DNA from: JBEIJQ01 sp040380145
Lineage (GTDB): Bacteria; Bacteroidota; Bacteroidia; Chitinophagales; Saprospiraceae
Direction: 5' to 3'
DNA length: 35,295 nt
Assembly (NCBI GenBank): GCA_040380145.1
Contig: JBEIJQ010000013.1
Coordinates: 1 to 35,295 of the forward strand
Position numbers and translations under genes: made by a program. The first letter of the stretch is position 1, and each line of letters starts with the position of its first letter. The notes below the pieces were generated by a model. That model was given only the letters and a program-made list of their open reading frames with translations. It had not been told where the DNA came from and did not search any database. This document shows positions 1 through 7,745 of this stretch, one piece after another.

Positions 1-1082
1 ACCACATTGCCGTTGCCGAGGTCGAACTGCCATTCGTAGCCGTTGATGTTCTGGGGCTGACCGCTCTGGTTGACGAAGGTCACGCTGGTCGAATCGCCGC
101 ACTGCTGCAGGAGCAGCTCCTCGGCATTGATGGCAGAGGTCTCGAGAATGTCGGCGAAAACATTGATCTGGCAACTGTACACGTTGAACTGGAAATCGCG
201 ACGTACGGTGGAAAGCAGGACGCCTGCCGCATTGAATTCGCTGACGCAGACGGTCACCACAAACTGCCCTAGGGCGTTCGGCTTGCCGCTGAGAACGCCG
301 GTGACGGGATCGATCGTGATCGGAGGAGCCCCGCCCAAAGGCGCAACGGCACTATATGGAGGCAGATAAGTGACCCCTGTGTATGGAGGCGGTGAGGCGG
401 GAAAAGGAGTGACCCCGAAAAAAGTGAGGTTGCCAGGCGAGGTGATGTCCGGGCCACCGCCCGTCAAAGTGCCGCACAGTTCGTAGCGCAAGGTGTTGCC
501 GTTGGCATCCGAGGCCGAATGGTCGAAGGTCATCGGCAACTGATTGCAGATGACGATGGGCGGAAAATCGTTGAACCGCGGACTGCTGTTGCCGGCCAAC
601 AACGCGGCCTGGGTGAGCGTGACATAGAAACTGGCGCCCATGTCGCCGGGGTTCACGATGTTCGTGATGGTGTTGTTGCGGCAACAACGCTGGTGCACCA
701 CCGTGTAGCCCTCCGGCACCGGAGGCAAGGTGAGCGTGAACCGGTAAATACCCCGATTGACGCAAATACCGGACGGCGGGGTCACGCACGGCTCGTTGAG
801 GATGGGCGGGATGTTGACCTCTTGAAAAAGAGATACCCGGAAGGTGTCTATCAACTGGTTGCCCCGATAAACGGTGATGTTGGCGGGATCGTCGAAACTC
901 TGTGCAACGTTCGGCCCGGAGGCGTTGCAATCGCGGTACAGGTGCAGATAAAAAAGATACTGGTTGTTGCCCAGCGATTCGTAAAACATCTCCCCCCCCA
1001 CGATGTGGCCGGCACGGAGCGGAGCCGAGAAGGCGAAGAACAGCACCGCGAAAAAAAGACAGGGCAACGAGCGAAGTTTCAT
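1..1082 (-). CDS. PKD-type secreted surface protein, N-terminal part (cut by window edge)
   Basis: Reading the minus strand from the ATG at 1082 gives an uninterrupted frame of 360 codons that runs off the left edge. Residues 1-25 are a clear signal peptide (MKLRSLPCLFFAVLFFAFS...RAG). The mature protein opens with AGHIVGGEMFYESLGNNQY, which I recognise as the usual opening of very large Bacteroidota surface proteins that carry PKD repeats and a gliding-motility or T9SS C-terminal domain. Paired cysteines (YRDCNAS, HQRCCRNN, ELCGTL) and a stretch rich in Pro and Gly follow. Such proteins are exported through Sec and then the type IX system and act outside the cell as adhesin-like structures. 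The C-terminal domains lie outside the window, so the sorting signal is inferred. It is divergent from the oxidase subunit gene at 1255. Confidence 0.8.
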   Translation of the reverse strand, partial: MKLRSLPCLFFAVLFFAFSAPLRAGHIVGGEMFYESLGNNQYLFYLHLYRDCNASGPNVAQSFDDPANITVYRGNQLIDTFRVSLFQEVNIPPILNEPCVTPPSGICVNRGIYRFTLTLPPVPEGYTVVHQRCCRNNTITNIVNPGDMGASFYVTLTQAALLAGNSSPRFNDFPPIVICNQLPMTFDHSASDANGNTLRYELCGTLTGGGPDITSPGNLTFFGVTPFPASPPPYTGVTYLPPYSAVAPLGGAPPITIDPVTGVLSGKPNALGQFVVTVCVSEFNAAGVLLSTVRRDFQFNVYSCQINVFADILETSAINAEELLLQQCGDSTSVTFVNQSGQPQNINGYEWQFDLGNGNV

Positions 1083-1199
1083 CGAAATCGGTAGCGTTTT
1101 TTTTCGGCAACGGAGCGTCCGAACGGTTTAACTTTTCAAGAAAAAAATTGTTTGAGCAAAAGTCGTCGGGAACGTTTTCAGACTTAACGATTTTTTTTG

Positions 1200-1207
1200 C
1201 AAAAATA
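1200..1207 (-). promoter_or_regulatory. -7 promoter element for the surface protein gene
   Basis: On the minus strand these bases read TATTTTTG, a full match to the Bacteroidota -7 consensus TAnnTTTG. It would give a leader of about 110 nt before the ATG at 1082. No convincing -33 element was seen. Confidence 0.4.
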
Positions 1208-1254
1208 CAGCGTCCCAACCGCATTTTTTATGGAAAATATCTATTCGAAACCGT

Positions 1255-1854
1255 ATGTCGCGTCCTCCTCAATTCGGTGAATACAATGCCCTGCGCTTGC
1301 ATCCCAGCAGCATCATCGTGACCCTGCTGCTGCTGGGGCTGTCGGCCCTGTTCCTCGGATTTTCGGGGGCCTATATTTACTCGCGGGTACAAAACCACGG
1401 CCAAACGGTGGAGCTGCCGATGGTGTTCGTGTTCAACTCCGTTTTTCTGCTGGGCTCCAGCGCCTGTCTGTGGCTGGCCAACAAAGCGTACAGCGAGGAC
1501 AACACGGCTCGATACCAAAATGCGCTCTGGGGAACATTGGCCCTCACCCTGGTTTTCTTGGCGGCCCAGTTCTACGGCTGGCAGCTGCTCGACACCAAAG
1601 GAAAAATCGGAGAACAGTACGTCAAAGCATTGTCCATCATGCACTTCCTACACGTGGTGGGCGGACTTCCTTTTTTGGGGCTTTTCATCTACACGGCCAA
1701 TCGCCGCATGCGCGAACCGGTCAGCGTGCTGGTTTATTTTTCGGATCCCGAGAAAAAATTGAAACTGCGCCTGCTCAACCTATACTGGCACTTTCTAGAC
1801 GGATTGTGGCTGTTTTTGGTGGCCCTTTTCCTGCTGACCAAATTGGTGGGTTAA
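1255..1854 (+). CDS. Cytochrome c oxidase subunit III family protein
   Basis: A 199-residue integral membrane protein of the heme-copper oxidase subunit III family. Five hydrophobic segments can be seen near residues 20-42, 57-75, 91-112, 125-147 and 178-197. The family signatures are IMHFLHVVGGL (128-138) and LYWHFLDGLWLFL (176-188). Subunit III stabilises the catalytic subunit I and has no redox centre. The five-segment length is that of the short form, against seven in the mitochondrial form. The ATG at 1255 is the first start in frame; the ATG at 1230 is in another frame. No subunits I or II and no heme-synthesis genes are adjacent, so this copy is an orphan within the window. Its TAA and the TAA of the convergent desaturase share the four bases TTAA at 1851-1854. 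Confidence 0.88.
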   Translation: MSRPPQFGEYNALRLHPSSIIVTLLLLGLSALFLGFSGAYIYSRVQNHGQTVELPMVFVFNSVFLLGSSACLWLANKAYSEDNTARYQNALWGTLALTLVFLAAQFYGWQLLDTKGKIGEQYVKALSIMHFLHVVGGLPFLGLFIYTANRRMREPVSVLVYFSDPEKKLKLRLLNLYWHFLDGLWLFLVALFLLTKLVG

Positions 1855-2768
1855 CCCCTTTCCGACAGCCGCTTGCGCATCTCCGGCGCGGTCAGCGTGC
1901 GCCCGTCGTGGCTCCAACCGGGCCGCTTGAACAGATACCCCAAGCGCGCCCTCCAATCGGGAGCGCGTTGCAGGTCTTTCCACAAAGCGGCGTACTCATG
2001 GGTGGCTATGCGCAAAGGATTGTGCGTGCGGATGTTGGTGGTGATGCCATATACCACGGGCTCCCTGGGATCCTCAGGCGCGAAAGAGCCGAACAATCGG
2101 TCCCAAACGATCAGGATGCCGGCGTAGTTCATGTCGAGGTAGCGCACGTTGGATGCATGGTGGACGCGGTGATGGGAAGGAGTGTTGAAAAAGAGCTCGA
2201 ACCAGCGCGGGAGCAAGGCCACCACCTGCGTGTGTACCCAGTATTGATAGACCAAGCTCACGGCCATCATGCTGAAAATCATCAACGGGGTGAAGCCGAT
2301 CAAGGGCAGCCAAAGCCAAAAGGCGTATTTGAACAAAATCTCGGTCCAACTCTGCCGCAGCGCAATGGCCAAGTTGTACTGTTCGGAAGAGTGGTGCTGC
2401 ACATGGGCCGCCCACAAAATGCGCACCTCGTGGCAGATCCTATGATGCCAGTAAAAACTGAAATCATCGGCCAACAAAAGCATCGGCAGCACCGCCCACA
2501 AGGGAGTGGCGTCCGAAATGAGGTGCCAATCTTCCGACCAGACCCACAAAAAGGAATATGCGAGGAAGGCCCACCCTTTTCCGATCAGGTCGAAAAAAAC
2601 CACGCCGACGCCCATGGAAATGCTGGCCAAGCCTTCCTTGAAATCAAAACGCTCGGGATGCCGATCGTGGTCGATCAGCCATTCCAAGGCGATCATGAAA
2701 GCAAATCCCGGGAGGATGTACAGGACCGGATTGGTATAACCGTACAAGAGTTCAAGTTTCGACCACAT
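1851..2768 (-). CDS. Sterol desaturase / fatty acid hydroxylase superfamily protein
   Basis: A 305-residue membrane enzyme with the histidine clusters of the di-iron fatty acid hydroxylase superfamily: H109-R-I-C-H113, H122-V-Q-H125-H126 and H199-H200-R-V-H203-H204, plus H179 in YWVHT. Hydrophobic segments before and between the boxes (about 12-32, 50-76, 88-102, 145-172) place the di-iron site at the cytoplasmic membrane face. Members oxidise C-H or ether bonds of lipids (sterol C5 desaturase, carotene hydroxylase, alkylglycerol monooxygenase); the substrate here cannot be told from sequence. The C-terminal 60 residues are soluble and basic. Transcribed away from the AsmA gene from a promoter at 2846-2853 that mirrors the AsmA promoter. 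Confidence 0.88.
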   Translation of the reverse strand: MWSKLELLYGYTNPVLYILPGFAFMIALEWLIDHDRHPERFDFKEGLASISMGVGVVFFDLIGKGWAFLAYSFLWVWSEDWHLISDATPLWAVLPMLLLADDFSFYWHHRICHEVRILWAAHVQHHSSEQYNLAIALRQSWTEILFKYAFWLWLPLIGFTPLMIFSMMAVSLVYQYWVHTQVVALLPRWFELFFNTPSHHRVHHASNVRYLDMNYAGILIVWDRLFGSFAPEDPREPVVYGITTNIRTHNPLRIATHEYAALWKDLQRAPDWRARLGYLFKRPGWSHDGRTLTAPEMRKRLSERG

Positions 2769-2843
2769 GGCTTCAAATCTGTTTCAGGTGTGCAAAAAAA
2801 GGTTTTCTCGAGTCGAAACAACCGTGAAATGAGGTTTGGCTGT

Positions 2844-2864
2844 TGCAAAACTAATCGGTTTTGG
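2844..2864 (-). promoter_or_regulatory. Promoter module of the desaturase gene (-7 TAGTTTTG)
   Basis: Read on the minus strand it is CCAAAACCGAT followed by TAGTTTTG and CA. The 8-mer at 2846-2853 fits TAnnTTTG. The same string, less one base, occurs on the plus strand at 2975-2994 ahead of the AsmA gene. Confidence 0.5.
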
Positions 2865-2974
2865 GGACAAAATCGGCACAAGTACCTAAACCCGGTAGAG
2901 AACGGATTGTTGCCATGGTATGGCACCGGCGACTGCAAAAGACAGTTTTGCACACCTCCGCCCAAAACACCCGC

Positions 2975-2994
2975 CCAAAACCGATAATTTTGCA
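2975..2994 (+). promoter_or_regulatory. Promoter module of the AsmA gene (-7 TAATTTTG)
   Basis: Reads CCAAAACCGATAATTTTGCA. TAATTTTG at 2985-2992 fits the Bacteroidota -7 element and leaves a leader of roughly 80 nt. It mirrors the desaturase module with one base deleted and one changed, so both genes may answer to the same factor. Confidence 0.5.
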
Positions 2995-3077
2995 TCTTTG
3001 AACGGTCGAAGCAATTCCCGCACGGTTTTTGACGAAAAATTTTTTTACAAGAAAAACAATCCCATTCCCCGTTATCC

Positions 3078-6000
3078 ATGAACAAATATCTGAAGCGCTT
3101 TCTAATCGGCTTGGGCGCCGTGGTCGTTCTCCTCTTGGCCACTGCGGTGCTGGTGCCCGTTTTGTTCAAAAAGCAATTGATGGAGGCTGCCAAAAAAGGC
3201 ATCAACGACAACCTCAACGCAACGGTCAACTTTTCCGATGTCGGGGTTTCGATCTTCCGCAATTTCCCCCACATCGGTTTCAGTCTGTACGGATTGACCG
3301 TTGACGGAAGAGGAGCATTCGAAGGAGTCCGCCTCGCGGACATTCCCCGCACCGACCTGACCCTGGATTTCTGGTCGGTGCTGAACATGGGCAGCCGCCC
3401 CATCGACGTCCGCGGGTTCGCCCTTCAGGATCCGATCGTATATGTTCGCGTTCTGCCCGACGGGCGGGCCAATTACGACATCGCGCTGCCCGACAGCACG
3501 CCCACGGAGGAGCCAGGCGAGATGCGTCTGAAATTGCGCCGGTACGGCATCCACGACGCGCGCATCACCTACGACGACCAACAAGGCGGCACCTATGCCT
3601 TTCTGGCCGGTTTCACGCACACCGGCAGCGGCGATCTCACCGCTTCGGTGTACGATCTGGATACCCACACCGAAGCCGATACCCTGACGGTCGGCCAGGG
3701 AGGGATCAACTACCTGACCCGCGTACGCCTCGACGCAGATGTCAGCCTCCACGCCGATATGGCCAAGCCGCTTTACCAATTCCGAGAAAACATCATCAAG
3801 ATCAACGACTTGGAACTGAAACTCGACGGCTCCGTGGGCTTTCCCGATGAAAACATGGACCTCGATCTGAAATTCGGCCTGTCCAAGACCGATTTCGCCG
3901 GGCTGCTTTCCTTGGTGCCGGCGGCTTACACAGCCGACTTCAAAAACGTGAAGACCTCGGGCACGGTCGCTTTCGATGGATTCGCAAAGGGCACCTACAG
4001 CGCAACCGCCATGCCGGCTTTTGCCGTCAACCTTTCAGCGGAAAACGCCTCCTTCCAATATCCGGATCTGCCGTTGCCCGTCAAAGACATCGCCCTGAAG
4101 GTCAATGTCAATTCTCCGTCCGCCGATCTGGACGAGATGGTCGTGGACGTTTCCAAACTGCACTTCCAACTCGGCGCAAACCCGTTCGATGCCAAGCTCA
4201 ATCTCCGCAATCCCATCAGCGACCCCCTTGTGGACGCCGATGTGAAGGGGATCGTGGATTTCACGGATCTGTCCAAGGCTTTCCCCATGGAAGGGGTCAA
4301 CGAACTTTCCGGGCGCCTCGAGGCTGCTCTGCGGGCCCGCACGCGCATGTCTTTTGTTGAAAACGAAGAGTACGAAAAGGTGGACATGGAAGGCCGACTG
4401 ATCGTCCAAAACGTCAAATACCGCGCGAAAGACCGCCCTACCATACTTGTCAAAACCTTCGACGCGAATTTCACGCCCAACCGAGTCCTGCTCAACGGCC
4501 TCGAACTGATCGCCGGCAAAAGCGATTTCCGGGCCAGCGGCGAACTGGACAATCTGTTGACCTATTTCTCGCGCGACAAGGTGATGAAAGGCAAACTGAC
4601 GCTGCGTTCGGCCATGCTCGACGCCAACGAGTGGACGACCGGCGAGAACGCTTCCCCGTCAAGCCCCGCCCCTCCTGCAGCGGCCGCTCCCGCCGCACAA
4701 CCGGAGGGCGAACTTTTCGACAAATTCGATTTTTCCTGCGACCTCGAGATCGGAAAACTGCTGTACGGCACGCACACCGTTTCGGATCTGCGCGCCATGG
4801 GCAATTTCACACCCGAAAAAGCCCGCCTCCAAAACCTGTCGCTCAAGATCGGCGCCTCCGACATGGCGGTCAAGGGCGAACTCAACCACTGGTGGAACTA
4901 CCTGTTCGGCGACGCACTCCTGCAGGGCAATGTGGACTTGCTCTCCAACCGGCTCGACCTCAATCCGTTCATGGTGTCCGACGGAAAGACCGCCCCGGCC
5001 AACGGACAGCCCGCCCCGCCCGCCGGTAAGACCGAGCCGCTGGAAGTGCCCAAAAACATAGACCTCGATTTGAGGGCCGATGTCAAAACTCTCGTGTACG
5101 ACACTTACACCCTCCAAAATGTGAAAGGCAAGGTGCGCGTGGCCAACCAAAAGGCCGCCCTCGAAAACCTCAGCGCGGACATGCTCGGCGGCAGTTTTGC
5201 CGTGAACGGAGCCTATGACTCCCGCGACCTGTCCAAGCCCGGTTTCGACTTCGGGATCAAGATCAACCGGTTCCGCTTCCAGGAGGTGTTCCAAAAGGTG
5301 GTCACCATACAGAAAATCGCGCCCGTCTTCAAGCACATCGAGGGCATTTTCAACACCAACCTCGCCGTCAAAGGCACCCTCAAGCCCGATCTGACCCCCG
5401 ATTTGGGCAGCCTGTACGCCGACGGCCTGCTCGAAACCCTGGACGCCGTGGTATCCGGCCTGAAACCGCTCAACGATATAGCGACCAAGACCGGCCTCGG
5501 CGAATTCAACGGATTGAAATTGAAAAATACCGTCAACTTTTTCACTCTCAAAGACGGCAAACTGGAAATCAAGCCCTTCACCGTCAAAATCGGCGACCTC
5601 TCGCTCAACATCGGCGGACAGCAGGGGCTGGACTCCGAGATGGACTACGACATCCATGTCAACGCCCCCAGGGCCATGCTCACCAAAAACCCGGTGGGCT
5701 CCGCGGCCGACCAACTGTTCGGAGCCTTCCGCAAAGAAGCCGCCGCCAAAGGAATGAACATCGACCAAGCCGAGACCATCAAGTTCGATGTCAATCTCAA
5801 AGGCACCCTGGCCAATCCCAAACTGACCTTCAAATTCTTGGAAACGGGAACTGTCAAGGATCTACGCCAACAAGCCGAAGACAAGATCAAGGAAGAGGCC
5901 GAAAAGAAACGCGCCGAACTGGAGGCAAAAGCCAAAGAAGAAATGCAGAAACAGGAAGAGCGCGCCAAGGCAGAGGCAGAAAAAATAAAAAAGCAAGCCG

Positions 6001-6152
6001 AAGAGCGCGCCCGCCAAGAAGCCGACAAAGCCAAAAAAGAGGCCGAGCGCAAGGCCAAAGAAGCGGCGGACAAGGCCAAAAAAGAGGCCGAGGACAAAGC
6101 CAAGGAAATCCTCAAAAATGTTCCCAATCCCTTCGGAAAAGGAAAAAATTGA
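3078..6152 (+). CDS. AsmA family protein with charged C-terminal coiled coil
   Basis: A 1024-residue envelope protein. Residues 8-30 form one N-terminal membrane anchor (FLIGLGAVVVLLLATAVL). The next part matches the AsmA opening (GINDNLNATVNFSDVGVSIF...FPHIGFSLYGLTV), followed by long beta-rich repeats and the typical AsmA C-terminal region (about 770-910: GLLETLDAVVSG, GLKLKNTVNFFTLKDGKLEIKPF). AsmA-like proteins are inner-membrane anchored, periplasm-spanning proteins thought to help move phospholipid to the outer membrane. Pro/Ala-rich linkers sit near 540-555 and 645-660. Unusual is the tail: residues about 928-1014 are almost only K, E, A, R, D and Q in heptad-like order, a strong coiled-coil or single-helix candidate, ending NPFGKGKN. 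The gene stands alone between a divergent promoter and a terminator. Confidence 0.88.
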   Translation: MNKYLKRFLIGLGAVVVLLLATAVLVPVLFKKQLMEAAKKGINDNLNATVNFSDVGVSIFRNFPHIGFSLYGLTVDGRGAFEGVRLADIPRTDLTLDFWSVLNMGSRPIDVRGFALQDPIVYVRVLPDGRANYDIALPDSTPTEEPGEMRLKLRRYGIHDARITYDDQQGGTYAFLAGFTHTGSGDLTASVYDLDTHTEADTLTVGQGGINYLTRVRLDADVSLHADMAKPLYQFRENIIKINDLELKLDGSVGFPDENMDLDLKFGLSKTDFAGLLSLVPAAYTADFKNVKTSGTVAFDGFAKGTYSATAMPAFAVNLSAENASFQYPDLPLPVKDIALKVNVNSPSADLDEMVVDVSKLHFQLGANPFDAKLNLRNPISDPLVDADVKGIVDFTDLSKAFPMEGVNELSGRLEAALRARTRMSFVENEEYEKVDMEGRLIVQNVKYRAKDRPTILVKTFDANFTPNRVLLNGLELIAGKSDFRASGELDNLLTYFSRDKVMKGKLTLRSAMLDANEWTTGENASPSSPAPPAAAAPAAQPEGELFDKFDFSCDLEIGKLLYGTHTVSDLRAMGNFTPEKARLQNLSLKIGASDMAVKGELNHWWNYLFGDALLQGNVDLLSNRLDLNPFMVSDGKTAPANGQPAPPAGKTEPLEVPKNIDLDLRADVKTLVYDTYTLQNVKGKVRVANQKAALENLSADMLGGSFAVNGAYDSRDLSKPGFDFGIKINRFRFQEVFQKVVTIQKIAPVFKHIEGIFNTNLAVKGTLKPDLTPDLGSLYADGLLETLDAVVSGLKPLNDIATKTGLGEFNGLKLKNTVNFFTLKDGKLEIKPFTVKIGDLSLNIGGQQGLDSEMDYDIHVNAPRAMLTKNPVGSAADQLFGAFRKEAAAKGMNIDQAETIKFDVNLKGTLANPKLTFKFLETGTVKDLRQQAEDKIKEEAEKKRAELEAKAKEEMQKQEERAKAEAEKIKKQAEERARQEADKAKKEAERKAKEAADKAKKEAEDKAKEILKNVPNPFGKGKN

Positions 6153-6174
6153 TGCCCAAGAAGCCCAGTAGGCC

Positions 6175-6242
6175 CCGGCAAAAACAATTCAGGTCTCCCA
6201 ATGAGACGATCGGCGTTTGGGGACCTGACTTGTTTTTGCCGG
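6175..6242. terminator. Bidirectional intrinsic terminator after the AsmA gene
   Basis: Arms 6175-6195 and 6222-6242 are complementary at 20 of 21 positions, extended by 6197-6201 with 6217-6221 around a 15-base loop. The GC-rich core is followed by TTGTTTTTGCC on both strands, because the A- and T-rich tails are part of the outer stem. It ends AsmA transcription and would stop leftward transcripts too. Confidence 0.65.
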
Positions 6243-6400
6243 AGGAATTTTTCGTCAGGGGAAAGGAGGGCTTGAACTTTGAATCCGGTTTGTAAAAAGA
6301 CCGGTTCCGTTCGTCGAACGTTCGCCCGTCGAAGCCGCCTCCGATAGGATTTCCCTGCCTTGATCCCTCCGATCCCTCTCCTCTTGACGCCCGAAATGCG

Positions 6401-6408
6401 TATCTTTG
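6401..6408 (+). promoter_or_regulatory. -7 element for the asparaginase-lipoprotein-tilS cluster
   Basis: TATCTTTG fits TAnnTTTG exactly and lies 17 bases before the ATG at 6426, giving a very short leader. A TTG at 6384-6386 is closer than the usual -33 spacing. Confidence 0.45.
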
Positions 6409-6425
6409 GCGCAAATCGAATTCGG

Positions 6426-6923
6426 ATGGAAGAAATAATCGTTTTTATCACCGGAGGTACCTTCGACAAGCAGTACAACTACATCACGGGCGAGCTGTAT
6501 TTCAAGGATACGCACATGCCCGAGATGTTGGAGCGGGGGCGCTGCACGCTGGATTGCACCGTCCGAACGCTGATGATGATCGATAGCACGGAAATGACGC
6601 CAGAGGACCGCGAACTGATCGCGCACAACTGCCTGAAAGCCCCCCAGTCGCGCATCATCGTCACCCACGGAACCGACACGATGGTCGAAACCGCCCGGGT
6701 GATCGCCGAAAGCGGAATCGCCGACAAGACCATCGTGCTGACGGGAGCCATGATCCCCTACCACTTCGGCATGTCCTCCGACGGTTTTTTCAATATGGGC
6801 AGCGCGCTGGCCTTCGCCCAGACACTGCCGCCCGGCGTTTACATCGCCATGAACGGTCGCTATTTCGACTGGGACAATGTGGCCAAAAACCGCCAGACCG
6901 GTTATTTTCAAACCCTGCACTGA
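6426..6923 (+). CDS. Single-domain asparaginase-family protein
   Basis: A 165-residue protein matching only the N-terminal domain of L-asparaginase/glutaminase. The family motifs are TGGTFD with T12, VTHGTDTM with T83 and D84, and the segment MNGRYFDWDNVAK with K154, which align with the catalytic T12, T89-D90 and K162 of E. coli asparaginase II. The C-terminal domain, which supplies a further active-site residue across the dimer in the full enzyme, is absent. Such short asparaginase-domain proteins recur in Bacteroidota and gammaproteobacteria, so this is probably not a truncation. Activity is unproven. The start at 6426 was chosen because MEEIIVFITGG is the family opening and the -7 element at 6401 rules out the earlier in-frame start at 6360. 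Eight bases separate it from the lipoprotein gene. Confidence 0.82.
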   Translation: MEEIIVFITGGTFDKQYNYITGELYFKDTHMPEMLERGRCTLDCTVRTLMMIDSTEMTPEDRELIAHNCLKAPQSRIIVTHGTDTMVETARVIAESGIADKTIVLTGAMIPYHFGMSSDGFFNMGSALAFAQTLPPGVYIAMNGRYFDWDNVAKNRQTGYFQTLH

Positions 6924-6931
6924 CTCGCCCC

Positions 6932-7735
6932 ATGCGCCCGCTTTTTCGATGCGCGGCACTCGCCCTGCTGTTCGCCCTCGGGCTCGGGTCGGCATGTCGG
7001 CGCCCCGCCCCGCCGGAATCCGAAGCCCGTCCGGCGTTCATCGGGCTGTCCGACACCTCCCTTTTCCTGCCCGCAGATCACCTTTCGGGCCCGTGGCGCT
7101 CACGGGCCAATCCCGTGCTGGCCCGATACGCCCGGACCGGCGCGATGGCCGATTCGGCCCGAACCCTTCTGCGATACATGCTCTGGGGAGTCGCCAACGC
7201 CGAAAACAGCCTTTTGGCCATTGATTCGGTCAGCGGGGCCCGTTGCTTCGAAAGCACCGACTCGGTCTTTCTTTTTGCCCTTTCGCACCCCCACTGCCCC
7301 ACTATGACAGAAGTTCCCTGCCGCTTGTGGGTACTCTTGGACCAAAACGGGCGCTGGGTACAGTCGTTCGAAGCGGAATCCGTTCGCCTCCTGCCGTGGA
7401 CCAAAACCGAAAGGGACACCCTGCGCACGACCGAAACCCTTCTGTTGGCCGTTCGGCGAGCACCGGAGGAAACCGAGCTGCTGTCGTTCAACCGCCAGGG
7501 ATTGTTCAATCTCTTGGACCCGATGTCGGAACAAAAGCCCGTCTGGTTGGACGATGTTTCGGATCCCTGTGCCTACGAACCGGTCCAACTGAAAGCGGTT
7601 TTCGAGGACTTGAACGGCGACGGGTATCCGGATCTGCGCGCCATGGGCGAAAAATCCTGCGACGGGCGCCGATCGCCGGTGTCGCATCGCTGGCGCTATC
7701 TTCCGCAGAAGCGTTTTTTCGTCGCCGGTAACTGA
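6932..7735 (+). CDS. Putative lipoprotein of unknown function
   Basis: A 267-residue protein that I do not recognise. The N-terminus is a lipoprotein-type signal (MRPLFRCAALALLFALGLGSAC) with the acceptor cysteine at residue 22; the -3 residue is Gly, so the lipobox is a relaxed match. The mature part is globular, without repeats or membrane segments. Near the end, VFEDLNGDGYPDLRAMGEKS resembles the D-x-N-G-D-G calcium-binding loop of FG-GAP or dockerin-like repeats, here as a single copy. It sits 8 bases after the asparaginase gene and 10 bases before tilS on the same strand, so it is most likely co-transcribed with both. Confidence 0.75.
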   Translation: MRPLFRCAALALLFALGLGSACRRPAPPESEARPAFIGLSDTSLFLPADHLSGPWRSRANPVLARYARTGAMADSARTLLRYMLWGVANAENSLLAIDSVSGARCFESTDSVFLFALSHPHCPTMTEVPCRLWVLLDQNGRWVQSFEAESVRLLPWTKTERDTLRTTETLLLAVRRAPEETELLSFNRQGLFNLLDPMSEQKPVWLDDVSDPCAYEPVQLKAVFEDLNGDGYPDLRAMGEKSCDGRRSPVSHRWRYLPQKRFFVAGN

Positions 7736-7745
7736 ACAGGCCCTC

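Larger units (their letters stand above)
2769..3077. other. Divergent intergenic region with mirrored promoters
   Basis: This 309-base gap separates the start of the desaturase gene (leftward) from the start of the AsmA gene (rightward). No protein-coding frame in it resembles a gene. It holds a near-duplicate promoter module in each direction, at 2844-2864 and 2975-2994, separated by about 110 bases. Confidence 0.6.

Noticed and set aside
1230..1260. ATG at 1230 as start of the oxidase subunit
   Set aside because: It is in a different frame from the conserved protein; the ATG at 1255 is the first in frame.
1404..1416. Match of about 11 bases to the ssrA 3' end (GGTGGAGCTGC), possible second att site
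   Set aside because: It lies inside the oxidase subunit reading frame, is short, and is 23 kb away; chance is the simpler explanation.
1470..2987. Plus-strand open frame of 505 codons
   Set aside because: It overlaps the end of the oxidase subunit gene in another frame and runs antisense through the desaturase with its intact histidine boxes.
4659..5768. Minus-strand open frame of 369 codons inside the AsmA gene
   Set aside because: Antisense shadow; the plus-strand AsmA frame has clear family sequence over the whole span.
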